DNA of 64,000 bases. Source: CAVVFX01 sp963777595 (GTDB lineage: Bacteria; Acidobacteriota; Terriglobia; Bryobacterales; Bryobacteraceae). The translations under genes were made by a program, and so were the position numbers. The notes beneath the pieces are model-generated. The model saw only the letters and a list, made by a program, of their open reading frames with translations, did no database searches and had not been told where the DNA came from. Positions 34,194-43,548 of this stretch are shown one piece after another. Position 1 is the first letter of the stretch. The number at the start of each line of letters is the position of its first letter. Where the stretch lies: NCBI GenBank assembly GCA_963777595.1, contig CAVZRE010000001.1:1-64000 (forward strand), written 5' to 3'.

Positions 34194-36197
34194 ATGATCA
34201 GAGCTGTCGCGCTGTTCGCTCTCTCGAGTACAATTCTTCCGGCTGCCGGGATTCCCGACCAGGACTCTCGAAATACGAACATTCCAGACATGAACACGCA
34301 CTTCCGGATGCCGGTCTTTTCGAGTCGCGAGGCCTGGCTCGAAAAAGCGGCTTTTCTCCGCAAACAGATTTTGGCGAGCGCCGGGCTCCTGCCCATCCCG
34401 CCAAAGACTCCGGTGCATGTCGAGATCTTTGGCAAGCTGGAGCGCGAAGGCTACTCGGTCGAGAAGGTCCTGCTCGAAACCTATCCCGGTTTCTACCTCG
34501 GAGGCAATCTTTATCGGCCGCGTGGCAAGCAGGGACCCTTTCCGGGGGTTCTCACGCCGCACGGGCACTGGGCGTATGGACGTTTCGAAAACAGCGACAA
34601 GGTCTCCGTGCCGGCTCGCTGCATCAACATGGTGCGCCTCGGAATGGTGGTCTTCAGCTACGATATGGTCGGGTATAACGACACCAATCAGTTCCCCCAC
34701 GGCGACAATCCCACGGCTCTCGGAGGTCCGCGCGAGGACTTATGGAGTATCAACGTCATGGGTCTCCAGTTGTGGAACAGTATGCGAGCCCTGGACTTCC
34801 TCACCACCCTCCCCGACGTCGATCCCACACGCCTCGCTGCCACCGGAGCCTCCGGCGGCGGAACTCAGACTTTTCTCCTCGCCGCCACCGACAATCGAAT
34901 CAAAGTCGCAGCCCCAGTCAACATGCTTTCGGCCATTATGCAAGGCAACGGATGCGAGGAGGCGGCCAACCTCAGAGTGGGAGCTTTCAATGTCATGTTC
35001 GGGGCCATGATGGCGCCGCGTCCACTCCTGATGGTCTCGGCCACCGGCGATTGGACCGTCAATACGCCGAAGGAAGAGTTCCCTGCCGTCCAGGGAATTT
35101 ATCGCATGATCGGGGCTGAAGGGAACGTCGAAATGGTTCAGATCGACGAAAAGCACAACTACAACAAGGAGAGCCGGGAAGCCGTCTACACGTTCCTTAA
35201 TTCCAGACTGCTCGGCGGACAGGGTCCGGTCAAGGAGCAGCGCTTTCGCGTCGAACAATTGCAGGATCTGCTGGCGCTTTTCGAGAGAAAGCGCCCCGCC
35301 AATGCAGTAACCATGGAGACTTATATCAGCGACCGGATCGCCGCCGCCAGACAAAGCGTCGATCGTCTCGCGCCACACGACAGAGAGTCATTGGACAAAG
35401 CGCGTGCCGGCTTCGAGGAGCGTTTGACCTTCGCGTTTTTGGACGTGAAACCCCCGCTCGAGCAGGTGGTTTCAGAACAGAAAGAGAGTTCATCGCATCG
35501 GCAGAGTCTGCTGCTCGGACGCGCCGGCAAAGGCGACCGCATCCCCGCCGTTTGGTTGACTCCGGAAACCGCGAATTCCGCGCTATCTCCCACCCTGATC
35601 GTCCATCCTGAAGGTTTGGCCTGGGTCACCAGGTCATCCCAGAGCGGCCACGGCCTGGTCCGTGGCATCTTGGATCGAGGAGGCGCGGTGCTGGCCATCG
35701 ACGCCTTCCAGACCGGAGACGCCAAGGCCCCGCGTGAGCGAACCAGGCGCGCCTTTACGGTTTTCAACCAAACCGACGACGCTAACCGGGTCCAGGATAT
35801 TCTCACCGCGCTGACCTGGCTGCAAAATCGTTCGAATGGCGGGCAGGTGAATTTGATCGGCCTGGATGCCGCCGGTCTCTGGTGCTACTTTGCGCGCGCA
35901 TTGGCGGGCCCGGGAGTGAATCTGGCTGCCGACCTGGTTCAATTTCGCGCGGACACGGATCAGGAGTATGTCAAGCGATTCTACGTTCCTGGTCTTCGGA
36001 AGGCCGGCGATTTTAAGGCCGCGGCGGTGCTTGACACGCAAGACAAACTTCTCTTGCACAACGTCGGAAGCGAATTTCCGGCCGCCTGGGTCACGCGTAG
36101 TTCACAACTCGGCAAGACACCGGCCATCATCCGCACAGGTCTGGTCAGTGACGCTGAATTGGCGTCGTGGGCGGCTGCCGGATCGGGCAAGCCGTGA
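34194..36197 (+). CDS. secreted acetyl-xylan-esterase-like alpha/beta hydrolase
   Basis: A 667-residue protein with a Sec signal (MIRAVALFALSSTILPAAG). The first 340 residues are an alpha/beta hydrolase of the acetyl-xylan-esterase/DUF-type group: G-x-S-x-G as G218-A-S220-G-G, an Asp in SATGDWTVNTP and a His in DEKHNYN form the triad. The second half (about 400-660) repeats a hydrolase-like fold (TLIVHPEGLAWV, VNLIGLDAAGLWCYFARAL) but lacks a nucleophile serine (GLDAAG), so it looks like a degenerate second domain. It probably deacylates plant polysaccharide or glycosides outside the cell. It lies next to a Gfo/Idh/MocA oxidoreductase and a DUF6807 gene, a common acidobacterial carbohydrate-use neighbourhood. 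Confidence 0.85.
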   Translation: MIRAVALFALSSTILPAAGIPDQDSRNTNIPDMNTHFRMPVFSSREAWLEKAAFLRKQILASAGLLPIPPKTPVHVEIFGKLEREGYSVEKVLLETYPGFYLGGNLYRPRGKQGPFPGVLTPHGHWAYGRFENSDKVSVPARCINMVRLGMVVFSYDMVGYNDTNQFPHGDNPTALGGPREDLWSINVMGLQLWNSMRALDFLTTLPDVDPTRLAATGASGGGTQTFLLAATDNRIKVAAPVNMLSAIMQGNGCEEAANLRVGAFNVMFGAMMAPRPLLMVSATGDWTVNTPKEEFPAVQGIYRMIGAEGNVEMVQIDEKHNYNKESREAVYTFLNSRLLGGQGPVKEQRFRVEQLQDLLALFERKRPANAVTMETYISDRIAAARQSVDRLAPHDRESLDKARAGFEERLTFAFLDVKPPLEQVVSEQKESSSHRQSLLLGRAGKGDRIPAVWLTPETANSALSPTLIVHPEGLAWVTRSSQSGHGLVRGILDRGGAVLAIDAFQTGDAKAPRERTRRAFTVFNQTDDANRVQDILTALTWLQNRSNGGQVNLIGLDAAGLWCYFARALAGPGVNLAADLVQFRADTDQEYVKRFYVPGLRKAGDFKAAAVLDTQDKLLLHNVGSEFPAAWVTRSSQLGKTPAIIRTGLVSDAELASWAAAGSGKP

Positions 36198-36317
36198 TCT
36201 GCCGCGCCACAGCCCTTAGAGAAAAGGACCAATGGGTCCTCATTGATCAGCCAAAACGAAAATCGCCGCAAGCGCTACAATGCGTGGTAAGCGGCAGCCC
36301 GCCGCGAGGAGTGCGAA

Positions 36318-37616
36318 ATGGACCGAAGACATTTTTTAATGGGCTCTCTGGCCGCTGGTTCCGCTCTGCGGAAGAGCGCTGTAGCAAGCCCCAACGATAC
36401 TGTCCGGGTTGCCTGCGTAGGAGTGCACGGCCGCGGCCGAAGTCACATCCGGGCCTATAGCCAAATGCCCAACGTCGAGATCGCCGCGGTTTGCGATATC
36501 GATGAATCAGTCTTGAACTTACGGCTTGGTGAGATTGAAAAGGCCAAAGGCAAACGCCCGGCCGCGTTTACCGATCTGCGAAAATTGCTCGAAGATAAAT
36601 CAATCGACGCCATCTCCATCGCCACACCGAACCACCATCACACGTTGCAGACCATCTGGGCCTGCCAGGCAGGCAAGGACGTCTATGTCGAAAAGCCATG
36701 TGCGCACGACATGTTCGAGGCCCAGCAAATTGTCGCTGCGGCAAAAAAATATGACCGGGCAGTTCAACAGGGAACCCAGCAGCGCTCGGCCATCGGTCGC
36801 GAAGCCGTCCGCCAGATGCGCGAGGGCCTGATCGGGGATGTCTACATGGCTCGCGGGTTGTGCTACAAACGGCGCGATACGATTGGTCGCAAACCAGTGG
36901 AAGCCGTGCCCGCGGGAGTGAACTACGATCTATGGCAGGGACCCGCGCCCGAGCATCCCTTCACGGCCAATCGGTTTCATTACAACTGGCATTGGTTCTG
37001 GGACTACGGCAACGGCGATATGGGCAACCAGGGGATCCATCAGGTCGACATGGCCCGCTGGGGTCTGGGCGTCAAATACCCCACCAAGGTAAGCGCGATC
37101 GGCGGCCATTTCATGTTTGACGACGATCAGGAAACCCCCAACGATCTCAGCGCCAGCTTTGAATTCGACGACGCCGGCAAGAAGAAGATGATGACATTCG
37201 AAGTTCGCCATTGGATCACCAACCATGAGGCGGGCGTCACCGAAACCGAACCCAGCACTGTCGGAGCGATTTTCTATGGCTCTAAGGGATATCTGACGGT
37301 TTGGAGTGAAGATTACGGGAAATACGCCAGCTTCTTAGGACGCGAACAAACGCCCGGTCCGTCCGGCAAAGATCTGGGAAACCACTTTGGAAACTTCATC
37401 GACGTCGTCCGCTCCCGTAAACTGACGGACCTCAATGCACCCGTTGAGGAAGGCGCAATCTCCACCTCCCTCGTGCACCTGGCGAATATCTCGTATCGTC
37501 TCGGCCGTACGCTTCACTTCGACGCCGCGAGTTACTCCTGCAAGGGCGATCCGGAGGCCAACCGCATGTTCCGTCGCACCTACCGCAAGCCCTTCGTAGT
37601 ACCCGATAAAGTCTGA
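36318..37616 (+). CDS. Gfo/Idh/MocA family oxidoreductase, Tat-exported
   Basis: A 432-residue NAD(P)-dependent oxidoreductase. It has a Tat-like leader (MDRRHFLMGSLAAG), a Rossmann fold (VRVACVGVHGRGRSHI, residues 29-44), the family motif E125-K-P (VYVEKPCAHD) and the C-terminal substrate domain (HWFWDYGNGDMGNQGIHQVDMARW). Enzymes of this exported subgroup act on sugars or glycosides in the periplasm, sometimes with a tightly bound cofactor. A GAGGAG ribosome site lies eight bases before the ATG. It is 120 bases downstream of the esterase and converges on the DUF6807 gene with seven bases between stop codons. Confidence 0.9.
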   Translation: MDRRHFLMGSLAAGSALRKSAVASPNDTVRVACVGVHGRGRSHIRAYSQMPNVEIAAVCDIDESVLNLRLGEIEKAKGKRPAAFTDLRKLLEDKSIDAISIATPNHHHTLQTIWACQAGKDVYVEKPCAHDMFEAQQIVAAAKKYDRAVQQGTQQRSAIGREAVRQMREGLIGDVYMARGLCYKRRDTIGRKPVEAVPAGVNYDLWQGPAPEHPFTANRFHYNWHWFWDYGNGDMGNQGIHQVDMARWGLGVKYPTKVSAIGGHFMFDDDQETPNDLSASFEFDDAGKKKMMTFEVRHWITNHEAGVTETEPSTVGAIFYGSKGYLTVWSEDYGKYASFLGREQTPGPSGKDLGNHFGNFIDVVRSRKLTDLNAPVEEGAISTSLVHLANISYRLGRTLHFDAASYSCKGDPEANRMFRRTYRKPFVVPDKV

Positions 37617-37623
37617 AGGCGGA

Positions 37624-38598
37624 TCATTTCATCGCGGCGTACTCTTCGTAGCGCGCCGCGATGTTCGCGGTTCGGGAGTCTCCCGGATGTACCAGCACCC
37701 GGTACCGGAACGTCATCGTTTCTCCAGGTTCCAGCACCCTCGAACCATTCGCCGCATCATTGTGTTCAAACGCGCTCTTTCCAAAAATGTTGGCGGCAAA
37801 CAATCCATAGCCCCGCACGTGCCAGTACGTCGGATGCCCCGGATTCGAAGGATTGTCGAAGATGGCAACTCCCAGCTTTTCTCCCTCCACATCGCCTGAG
37901 ATGTCCACCCAATTCGCGCGCTTTCCCCAACAGTCCGCCTCGCCCTCCTGCCCGTTTGAATTGACCATGACACCGGTCCTCTTGGGAAGCGCCGGCGATC
38001 TCTTCGAAGGCGCCTCCAGACCCGATGCAAGCCGCATCCCGAACGTGCCCTCCTTCGAATCCTTGAACGTAACTTTCTCAATCGCGCGAAGCTTGATGTC
38101 AAAGTCGATCGTACGCAGTTCCGGTTGCGAGTAGAAGACCATCTTGCGCGTCTCCTCGATGAGCGCTTTTTTGTTCGGGTCCACCCACTTGAAGCTCGCC
38201 TCGATGGTTCCGGTCTTGGGCCCGCTGGTCATTCCGATCACCTTATCCAGCACAATGAACCCGCGGTTTGGTGTCGTATAACTCGCCTCGTTATCCCAAA
38301 AGTCGAACCCGTTGACATCCCCGTGGCTGAACCAGAGGCCGCGCTGGTGCTTCTCATTGTGAAGTTCGCCCTCGATGTTTTCCATCGGATAGCGCCGCGT
38401 CACGATGACCCCCGAAGCAGCGCGGACCGGGTGGAAGTAAGGTTTGGTTGTCTCGGCGCCAGTCACATAAAGCGCGGTGAACGGCTTGCCATCGATATCC
38501 ACCGTAATGCGATCCCCATCGCGCGCAATTTTGACTTGTCCGAGCGCCGGAGCGCATACCATCAAAACAACAGCGCCGCATCCTTTGAAAAACGTCAT
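37624..38598 (-). CDS. DUF6807 (PmoA-annotated) family secreted protein
   Basis: A 324-residue protein with a signal peptide (GCGAVVLMVCAPALGQ). Family signatures are GKPFTALYVTGAETTKPYFHPVRAASG, HQRGLWFSHGDVNGFDFWD, GMRLASGLEAPSKR, ANWVDISGDVEGEKLGVAIFDNPSNPGHPTYWHVRGYGLFAANIFG. The family is labelled methane oxygenase PmoA in some databases, but that label is misleading: it is a soluble beta-rich secreted protein found beside Gfo/Idh/MocA genes in Planctomycetes and Acidobacteria. The histidine-rich pocket suggests a hydrolase or sugar binder. The function is unproven. Confidence 0.88.
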   Translation of the reverse strand: MTFFKGCGAVVLMVCAPALGQVKIARDGDRITVDIDGKPFTALYVTGAETTKPYFHPVRAASGVIVTRRYPMENIEGELHNEKHQRGLWFSHGDVNGFDFWDNEASYTTPNRGFIVLDKVIGMTSGPKTGTIEASFKWVDPNKKALIEETRKMVFYSQPELRTIDFDIKLRAIEKVTFKDSKEGTFGMRLASGLEAPSKRSPALPKRTGVMVNSNGQEGEADCWGKRANWVDISGDVEGEKLGVAIFDNPSNPGHPTYWHVRGYGLFAANIFGKSAFEHNDAANGSRVLEPGETMTFRYRVLVHPGDSRTANIAARYEEYAAMK

Positions 38599-38690
38599 GA
38601 GTTATGCCTTTCAACCCGGATCATCAACCGTTCCGTTGAGCAGTTTGGGATGCTCCCGCGTAACGGAGGACTCGCAAGAATGCGGCTCCG

Positions 38691-38888
38691 TCAACGACGC
38701 CGGATCTCCGCAATCGCCTGTCTGCGGAACGGGTCGCAGCACGCGGTAACAATCAGATTGGCAGCCGCGCCGGCGCCTTCGATGGATACGGTGGCGCCCT
38801 TCCCGTGCTCGGCGCACCGCAGCGCCTCCACCTTCTCCTGGGCGACTCCAAGGCGGCGTTCGAGCGCTTTGTCGCCCACTCTCTTCAT
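38691..38888 (-). CDS. small conserved protein with CxEH and CC motifs
   Basis: A protein of about 65 residues, ending EALRCAEHGKGATVSIEG and NLIVTACCDPFRRQAIAEI. The C-x-E-H-G beginning and the C-C near the end recur, in my recollection, in a family of small bacterial proteins of unknown function that look like a single alpha/beta repeat. The ATG at 38888 has no clear ribosome site; a TTG twelve codons upstream follows GGAGGAAAGG at a long distance and could be the true start. No operon partner is evident. Confidence 0.45.
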   Translation of the reverse strand: MKRVGDKALERRLGVAQEKVEALRCAEHGKGATVSIEGAGAAANLIVTACCDPFRRQAIAEIRRR

Positions 38889-38989
38889 GATCGCGTCCGC
38901 CCCAAATGCGCTGAAGTCCAACGGGTAACCGCCTTTCCTCCCAAGATTGTATCGCGTCTCAAATCGTCCTGAAAAGTTCCAAGCGCCGG

Positions 38990-39385
38990 CTAGCCGTTCT
39001 CGACCCGTGCCTTGACATCCGAGTAGGCCGCGTGAATCAGCCTGCTTAACGCCGCGGCGTTTGTGGCCGTTCCGGGTCTCAGCTTCACATGACGCATGAA
39101 CTTGCCGTTGCCTTGCAACAAGCAGGCCGGATCGGGCAACCCCGCGCCGTGAAAGAAACCTACGTTGACGTGGGAAGTGAATACATTGACGTAGCCGAAT
39201 GGCGCATCGCCCAAACACGCAACCGGACAGCCGTCATGCAAAAGTTCCCGTACCTCATCCCCGCACTTTCGCATTACCTCAAACCACTGGCGCGCCAGGG
39301 TCCCCAACTCACCGCTCCGCTCATTCATCCACGCGTTGATCGCCGGATCCCGTTCGATTGCGCCGTCGAATCGCAGCAATTCCAT
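38990..39385 (-). CDS. DUF1801 domain protein
   Basis: A 131-residue YdhG/YjbR-like (DUF1801) protein. The core CLGDAPFGYVNVFTSHVNVGFFHGAGLPDPACLLQGNGKFMRHVKLRPG is characteristic, with an N-terminal helical part (AINAWMNERSGELGTLARQW). The function is unknown; the fold is a small alpha/beta domain related to frataxin-like and MmcQ proteins. It is intact and lies just downstream of the second Mo-enzyme operon on the same strand, 49 bases after the Mo-subunit stop codon. Confidence 0.75.
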   Translation of the reverse strand: MELLRFDGAIERDPAINAWMNERSGELGTLARQWFEVMRKCGDEVRELLHDGCPVACLGDAPFGYVNVFTSHVNVGFFHGAGLPDPACLLQGNGKFMRHVKLRPGTATNAAALSRLIHAAYSDVKARVENG

Positions 39386-39433
39386 GATGCACTTCGCCCC
39401 GTCGCCGGCAAACGCCGAAGTGAGGCCGCCATC

Positions 39434-41742
39434 TCACAGAAGCTTGTCGAGAGTGATCGGTAGCTCCCGGATTCGCTTGCCGGTCGCGTGGTACACCGCA
39501 TTGGCGATCGCCGCCGCTGCGCCCGTGATGCCGATCTCCCCGATTCCTCGCGCGCCGTACGGCGTGTGCTCATCGGGAATATTCAGGAAATGGATTTCGA
39601 TCTCCGGGACGTCCAGGTTCACCGGAACGTGATATTCCGAGAGAGACGGATTCATGATTCGGCCCCGGCGATCGTCGAACAGGGTCTCCTCGGTGAGCGC
39701 CATGCCGATTCCCATGATGATGCCGCCGCGAAGCTGGCTCGTCGCGGTCTTGGGATTGACAACCCTGCCGGAATCGAGAGAGCAGAGCCATCGCGACACG
39801 CGCACCTCGCCCGTCTCTTCGTGCACGCGCACTTCGCAAAACTGCGCTCCGTACGACGCCATGGAATACTTCATCAGCTCCATCGGCGGGCCTGACTCCT
39901 TTTCAACCTCGACGAAATCCTGTTTCGCCTTGCGCAGAATGTCGGCGTAGGTCTCTCCCGAACTTTTCTCGCCGCTTCGATACAGCCCGCCATCGCGCGC
40001 CTCGAGTTCCTCGTACTTCGCGCCCGCGAGCGGTGAATCCGGATCTTTTCGCGCCAGATTCAGCAGTTCCCGGTGGACTTCCTCCACCGCCGCCTGCACG
40101 GCCGCGAAAATGGATGCGGTCTGATTGGATCCGCCTGCCATCACCGGCGTATCCGCCAGTTTCGAATCGCCGTAGTGAAACGAAACCATGCTCCAACGGA
40201 AGGCCCAGGCGATCCGCGGCATGCTGGATCTGCACCGTCGCCGTCCCCATCCCCATCTCCGCCGCGGGCGTTTGGACAACCGCCTTGCCGTCGGCGAAGA
40301 TGCACACCCTCGCCTTTACCGGAAAGCGGAAGAACGGATAGTAAGCGGTGGCGACGCCCTGGCCGATCAGCCACTTGCCGTCGCGCTGCGATCGTGGCTC
40401 GGGGTTGCGCGCATTCCACCCGAATTTTTCCGCGCCCTGGCGGTACGCCTCCGTCAGACGGCGGCTGGAGAACGGCGTGTCTTTGGTGGGATCCTTCGCG
40501 GGCTCGTTGACCCGCCGCAGCTCGATCGGATCCATGCGCAGCGCATAGGCCAATTCGTCCATCGCCGATTCCAGCGCGAACGTTCCAATGGATTCGCCCG
40601 GAGCGCGCATCCAGGTATTGGCGACCGTATCCAGATTGATGATCTTCTGCTCAATGAAAATATTGGGCGACGCGTAGAGGTGCCGGGTCGGGAAAGGTGC
40701 ACTGTTCCGCGTAGCGCCCGTGCTCGGTGGTCGCCGTCAGACCCGTATGGAGCAGAGCGGAAAGCTTCCCGTCCTTCTTGGCGCCGAGACCGATCCGCTG
40801 TTCCGCGGCGGTGCGTCCGCCAACCGCCCGGTAGACTGCCTTCGCGCGACAAGGACAGCTTCACCGGACGCTTCAACGCTTTGGCGGCCGCCGCGCAAAG
40901 CGGAGTGTGGTTCCAGAGTCCGCCCTTGCCGCCGAAACCGCCTCCTACAAAGGGAGCGATCACCTGAACGTCGTCCGGCGTCAAGCTTGAAAATCAGGGC
41001 CAGCGAACGGGCCGTGGTGTATACGGATTGCGTGGAGTCCAAGACCGTCAGACGGCCGTCGTTCCAGAATGCGATCGTCGCATGCGGTTCGATGGCGTTG
41101 TGGTTATAGCGAGGCGTGCAGGTAGACGTGATCGACCCTCGCCTCCGCCTCCTGCATGCCTTTCTCTATGCTGCCGATCTTGATCACCGCGGGCTCGCCC
41201 ATGACATCGGACGGCACGAAGGCTTGAGGCTTTGATCGCGTCGAACGAAACTGCCGCGACTGTCGTTCTTGTATTCGACCTCCACCAATGACGCGGCATG
41301 CTCGGCTTGCTCGAGTGTTTCCGCCACCACCACCGCGATTGGCTGCCCGTCCCAATGCACCGAGGCGTCTTGCAGAATCGGCAGGTCGCTGGCCGCCATG
41401 CCCTTCTTCAGGTCGGTCATATCCACCAAAGGCGGCGCCACCATGTCGAGGCATGTTCTTGTAGCGTGAAAACTTCCAACACCCCGGCGGCGCTCTTCGC
41501 CCGGTCGGTATCGATCTTCGATACTTTGCCTTTTGCGATCGTGCTGTAGACCAGCGCGGCATGCGCCACGTCCGGAGATCTCGAAATTCGGCGGTGAACC
41601 GCGCTTCGCCCTTCACCTTCGATTGCCCATCGACACGATCCAGGGGCTTGCCCAGAAAACCATCGCGATCCAGCAAAGGATCGCGCTCCTTATCCGGCAT
41701 GAACTGCGCGGCTGTTTCGATCAAGCTTTTCATGACGCTCAT
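39434..41742 (-). CDS. Mo-binding subunit of second (PaoC-like) oxidoreductase (multiply frameshifted)
   Basis: Pieced together across frames this is a full molybdopterin subunit of about 765 residues. It begins MSVMKSLIETAAQFMPDKERDP and GFLGKPLDRVDGQSKVKGEARFTAEF. Then come LVDMTDLKKGMAASDLPILQD, SFDAIKPQAFVPSDVMGEPAV, APFVGGGFGGKGGLWNH, WMRAPGESIGTFALESAMDELAYALRMDP, AAEMGMGTATVQIQ, and an intact C-terminal third (SYGAQFCEVRVHEETGEVRV, GARGIGEIGITGAAAAIANA) carrying the active-site Glu in GIGEIG. At least seven single-base shifts lie between about 41570 and 40180. Conservation is high on both sides of each, which points to sequence error. Third gene of an FeS-FAD-Mo operon. Confidence 0.75.
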
Positions 41743-42731
41743 TGGTCTGCCTTCCGCCAATTCGCTCAGCACGCTTGCAATCGTGCGTCTGGCGAGTTCA
41801 ATCTTAAAACTGTTGTAGCGGAATCCCCGGGCGTGCGAGAGTTCGGCGTCGGCCGCGCGCCGGAAAAGTTCCACACCGGCTTCCCCGCCCAGAGCACCTT
41901 TTCGGCTTCGTAAGCCCTCCACGGTTTCGGCGCCACGCCGCCCAGCGCCAATCGTACGTTGCGGATTCGGCCGTTCTCTATTTCAAGCGCCGCGGCCACG
42001 CTAACCAGAGCGAACGCGTAGCTCGCGCGATCGCGGACCTTGCGATATCGCGATTGCCTCGCGAAGGGAAGTGGAGGCAGTTCGATCGACGTGATCAGTT
42101 CGTTCGGCTCGAGAGCGGTTTCGACGTGCGGCGTGTCGCCGGGCAAACAGTGAAACGCGTTAAATGGAATCGTCGCGTTCACCCGTCGGGACCATTCACG
42201 CGAACCGTCGCGTCCAGCGCGGCGAGCGCGACACACATGTCCGATGGATGCGTGGCGATGCAATGTTCCGAAGCGCCCAGAATGGCGTGGATGCGGTTGA
42301 AGCCGTCGATGGCATCGCACCCCGACCCGGGATTTCGCTTATTGCATTTCGCGGCTTCGTCGTAGAAGTAGTAGCAGCGGGTGCGCTGCATGATGTTGCC
42401 GCCCACCGTAGCCATGTTCCTGATCTGGCCGGAAGCGCCGAACAGGATCGCCTGCGACAACAGCGGATAGCGCTGCCGGATCAACTGGTGATTCGCCACG
42501 GCGGTATTCTTAACCTCCGCGCCGATGGAAACGCCGCCGTTCGCCGATTCGGTGATTCCGGCGGACGGCAGCCGCGTGACATCGATCAGCGCGTCTGGCT
42601 GCTCGATGTTTTCCCGCATCAGGTCGACGAGATTCGTGCCTCCGCCGAGGAACTTTGCGTTCGGGATGCGTCGCGATCAGAGTGAGCGCCTCCTGCGATG
42701 TCCCTGCGCGCGAGTAGCTGAAGTTCTTCAT
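41739..42731 (-). CDS. FAD subunit (PaoB/YagS-like) with extra Cys cluster (frameshifted)
   Basis: Starts MKNFSYSRAGTSQEALTLIATHP at 42731, where ATGA overlaps the stop codon of the FeS gene. It continues in other frames through SAGITESANGGVSIGAEVKNTAVA, GASGQIRNMATVGGNIMQRTRC, and the CO-dehydrogenase flavoprotein C-terminal part (YRKVRDRASYAFALVSVAAALE, VRLALGGVAPKPWRAYEAEKVL). A four-Cys insertion (R-C-Y-Y-F, A-K-C-N-K, S-G-C-D, E-H-C) matches the additional 4Fe-4S site known in E. coli PaoB, which the FAD subunit at 11.5 kb lacks in part. About three shifts (near 42660, 42180 and 41880) need repair. The exact stop is uncertain. Confidence 0.72.
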
Positions 42732-43301
42732 CGGGATAGCTCCGAACCAAACGCCTGGCGAATGGCGGCGCGGATTCCAACGTACGCCCCACAGCGGCAC
42801 AAGTTGCCGCTCATCCGTTCGTTGATCTCTTCGTCGGAAAACTCGAGTGCCTCCGCGGACACGTCGGCGTGTGACGGCACTGGGCAACCCGGTTCGGAAC
42901 TCTTCAATCATGCCGATGGCCGAGCAGATCTGCCCCGGCGTGCAGTATCCGCATTGAAAACCGTCGTGCTCCACAAAAGCGGCTTGCAATGGATGCAGCT
43001 TTCCTTCCGCGCCGAGCCCCTCAATCGTGGTGATCTCCGAACCTTCGTACTGCACCGCCAGCGCGAGGCAGGAAAGGGTCCGCTCCCCATCGCATAGGAC
43101 GGTGCAAGCGCCGCAGGCTCCTTGATTGCAGCCTTTCTTAGTGCCGGTCAGGCCCAGATACTCTCGCAGCGCATCGAGCAGCGACACGCGAGGCTCAACT
43201 TCCAGAGTGCGTGCCGTGTTGTTGATTTGCAGCGTAATCCGGATTTTGGAGGATTGGGAGGGAATCGCCTGATCCTCGACTGTAATCTGTTGATCTTTCA
43301 C
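42728..43301 (-). CDS. 2Fe-2S subunit of second Mo oxidoreductase (one frameshift)
   Basis: The FeS subunit, about 190 residues. The first cluster is in KKGCNQGACGACTVLCDGERTLSC and the second begins FQCGYCTPGQICSAIGM. After a shift near 42880 the correct frame gives FSDEEINERMSGNLCRCGAYVGIRAAIRQAFG and ends in a TGA that overlaps the next ATG (ATGA, 42728-42731). The start is probably the GTG at 43301 (KDQQITVEDQ) behind GGAGA. I see no Tat signal, unlike the first operon's FeS subunit, so this enzyme should stay in the cytoplasm unless the true N-terminus is longer. Confidence 0.75.
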
Positions 43302-43548
43302 AATTCTCCATCTCGATACAGGTGAGATACCTCTTGGGCGAGGCTGCCCATATGTTAAAACGGCAGCCTTCCTCACGCACTCTCCCAAACCCGGCCTTCC
43401 GTGCTGGAACGGACCGCTCGCAGGGGCCGATTGACGCTTGCTACCCCCTTCGGGTATGAGATCGCACCTCGCGCCGGTACGGCAAAATACAGCCGAAAAA
43501 CGGGCAGCGCCGCCTCCACCCCTAGCGGACTGCGGGATCAGCGTGCGG

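Noticed and set aside
36235..36250. AGGACC-AATG-GGTCCT hairpin after the esterase gene
   Set aside because: Only a six-pair stem with no U tract, in a gap before a same-strand gene; too weak to call a terminator.
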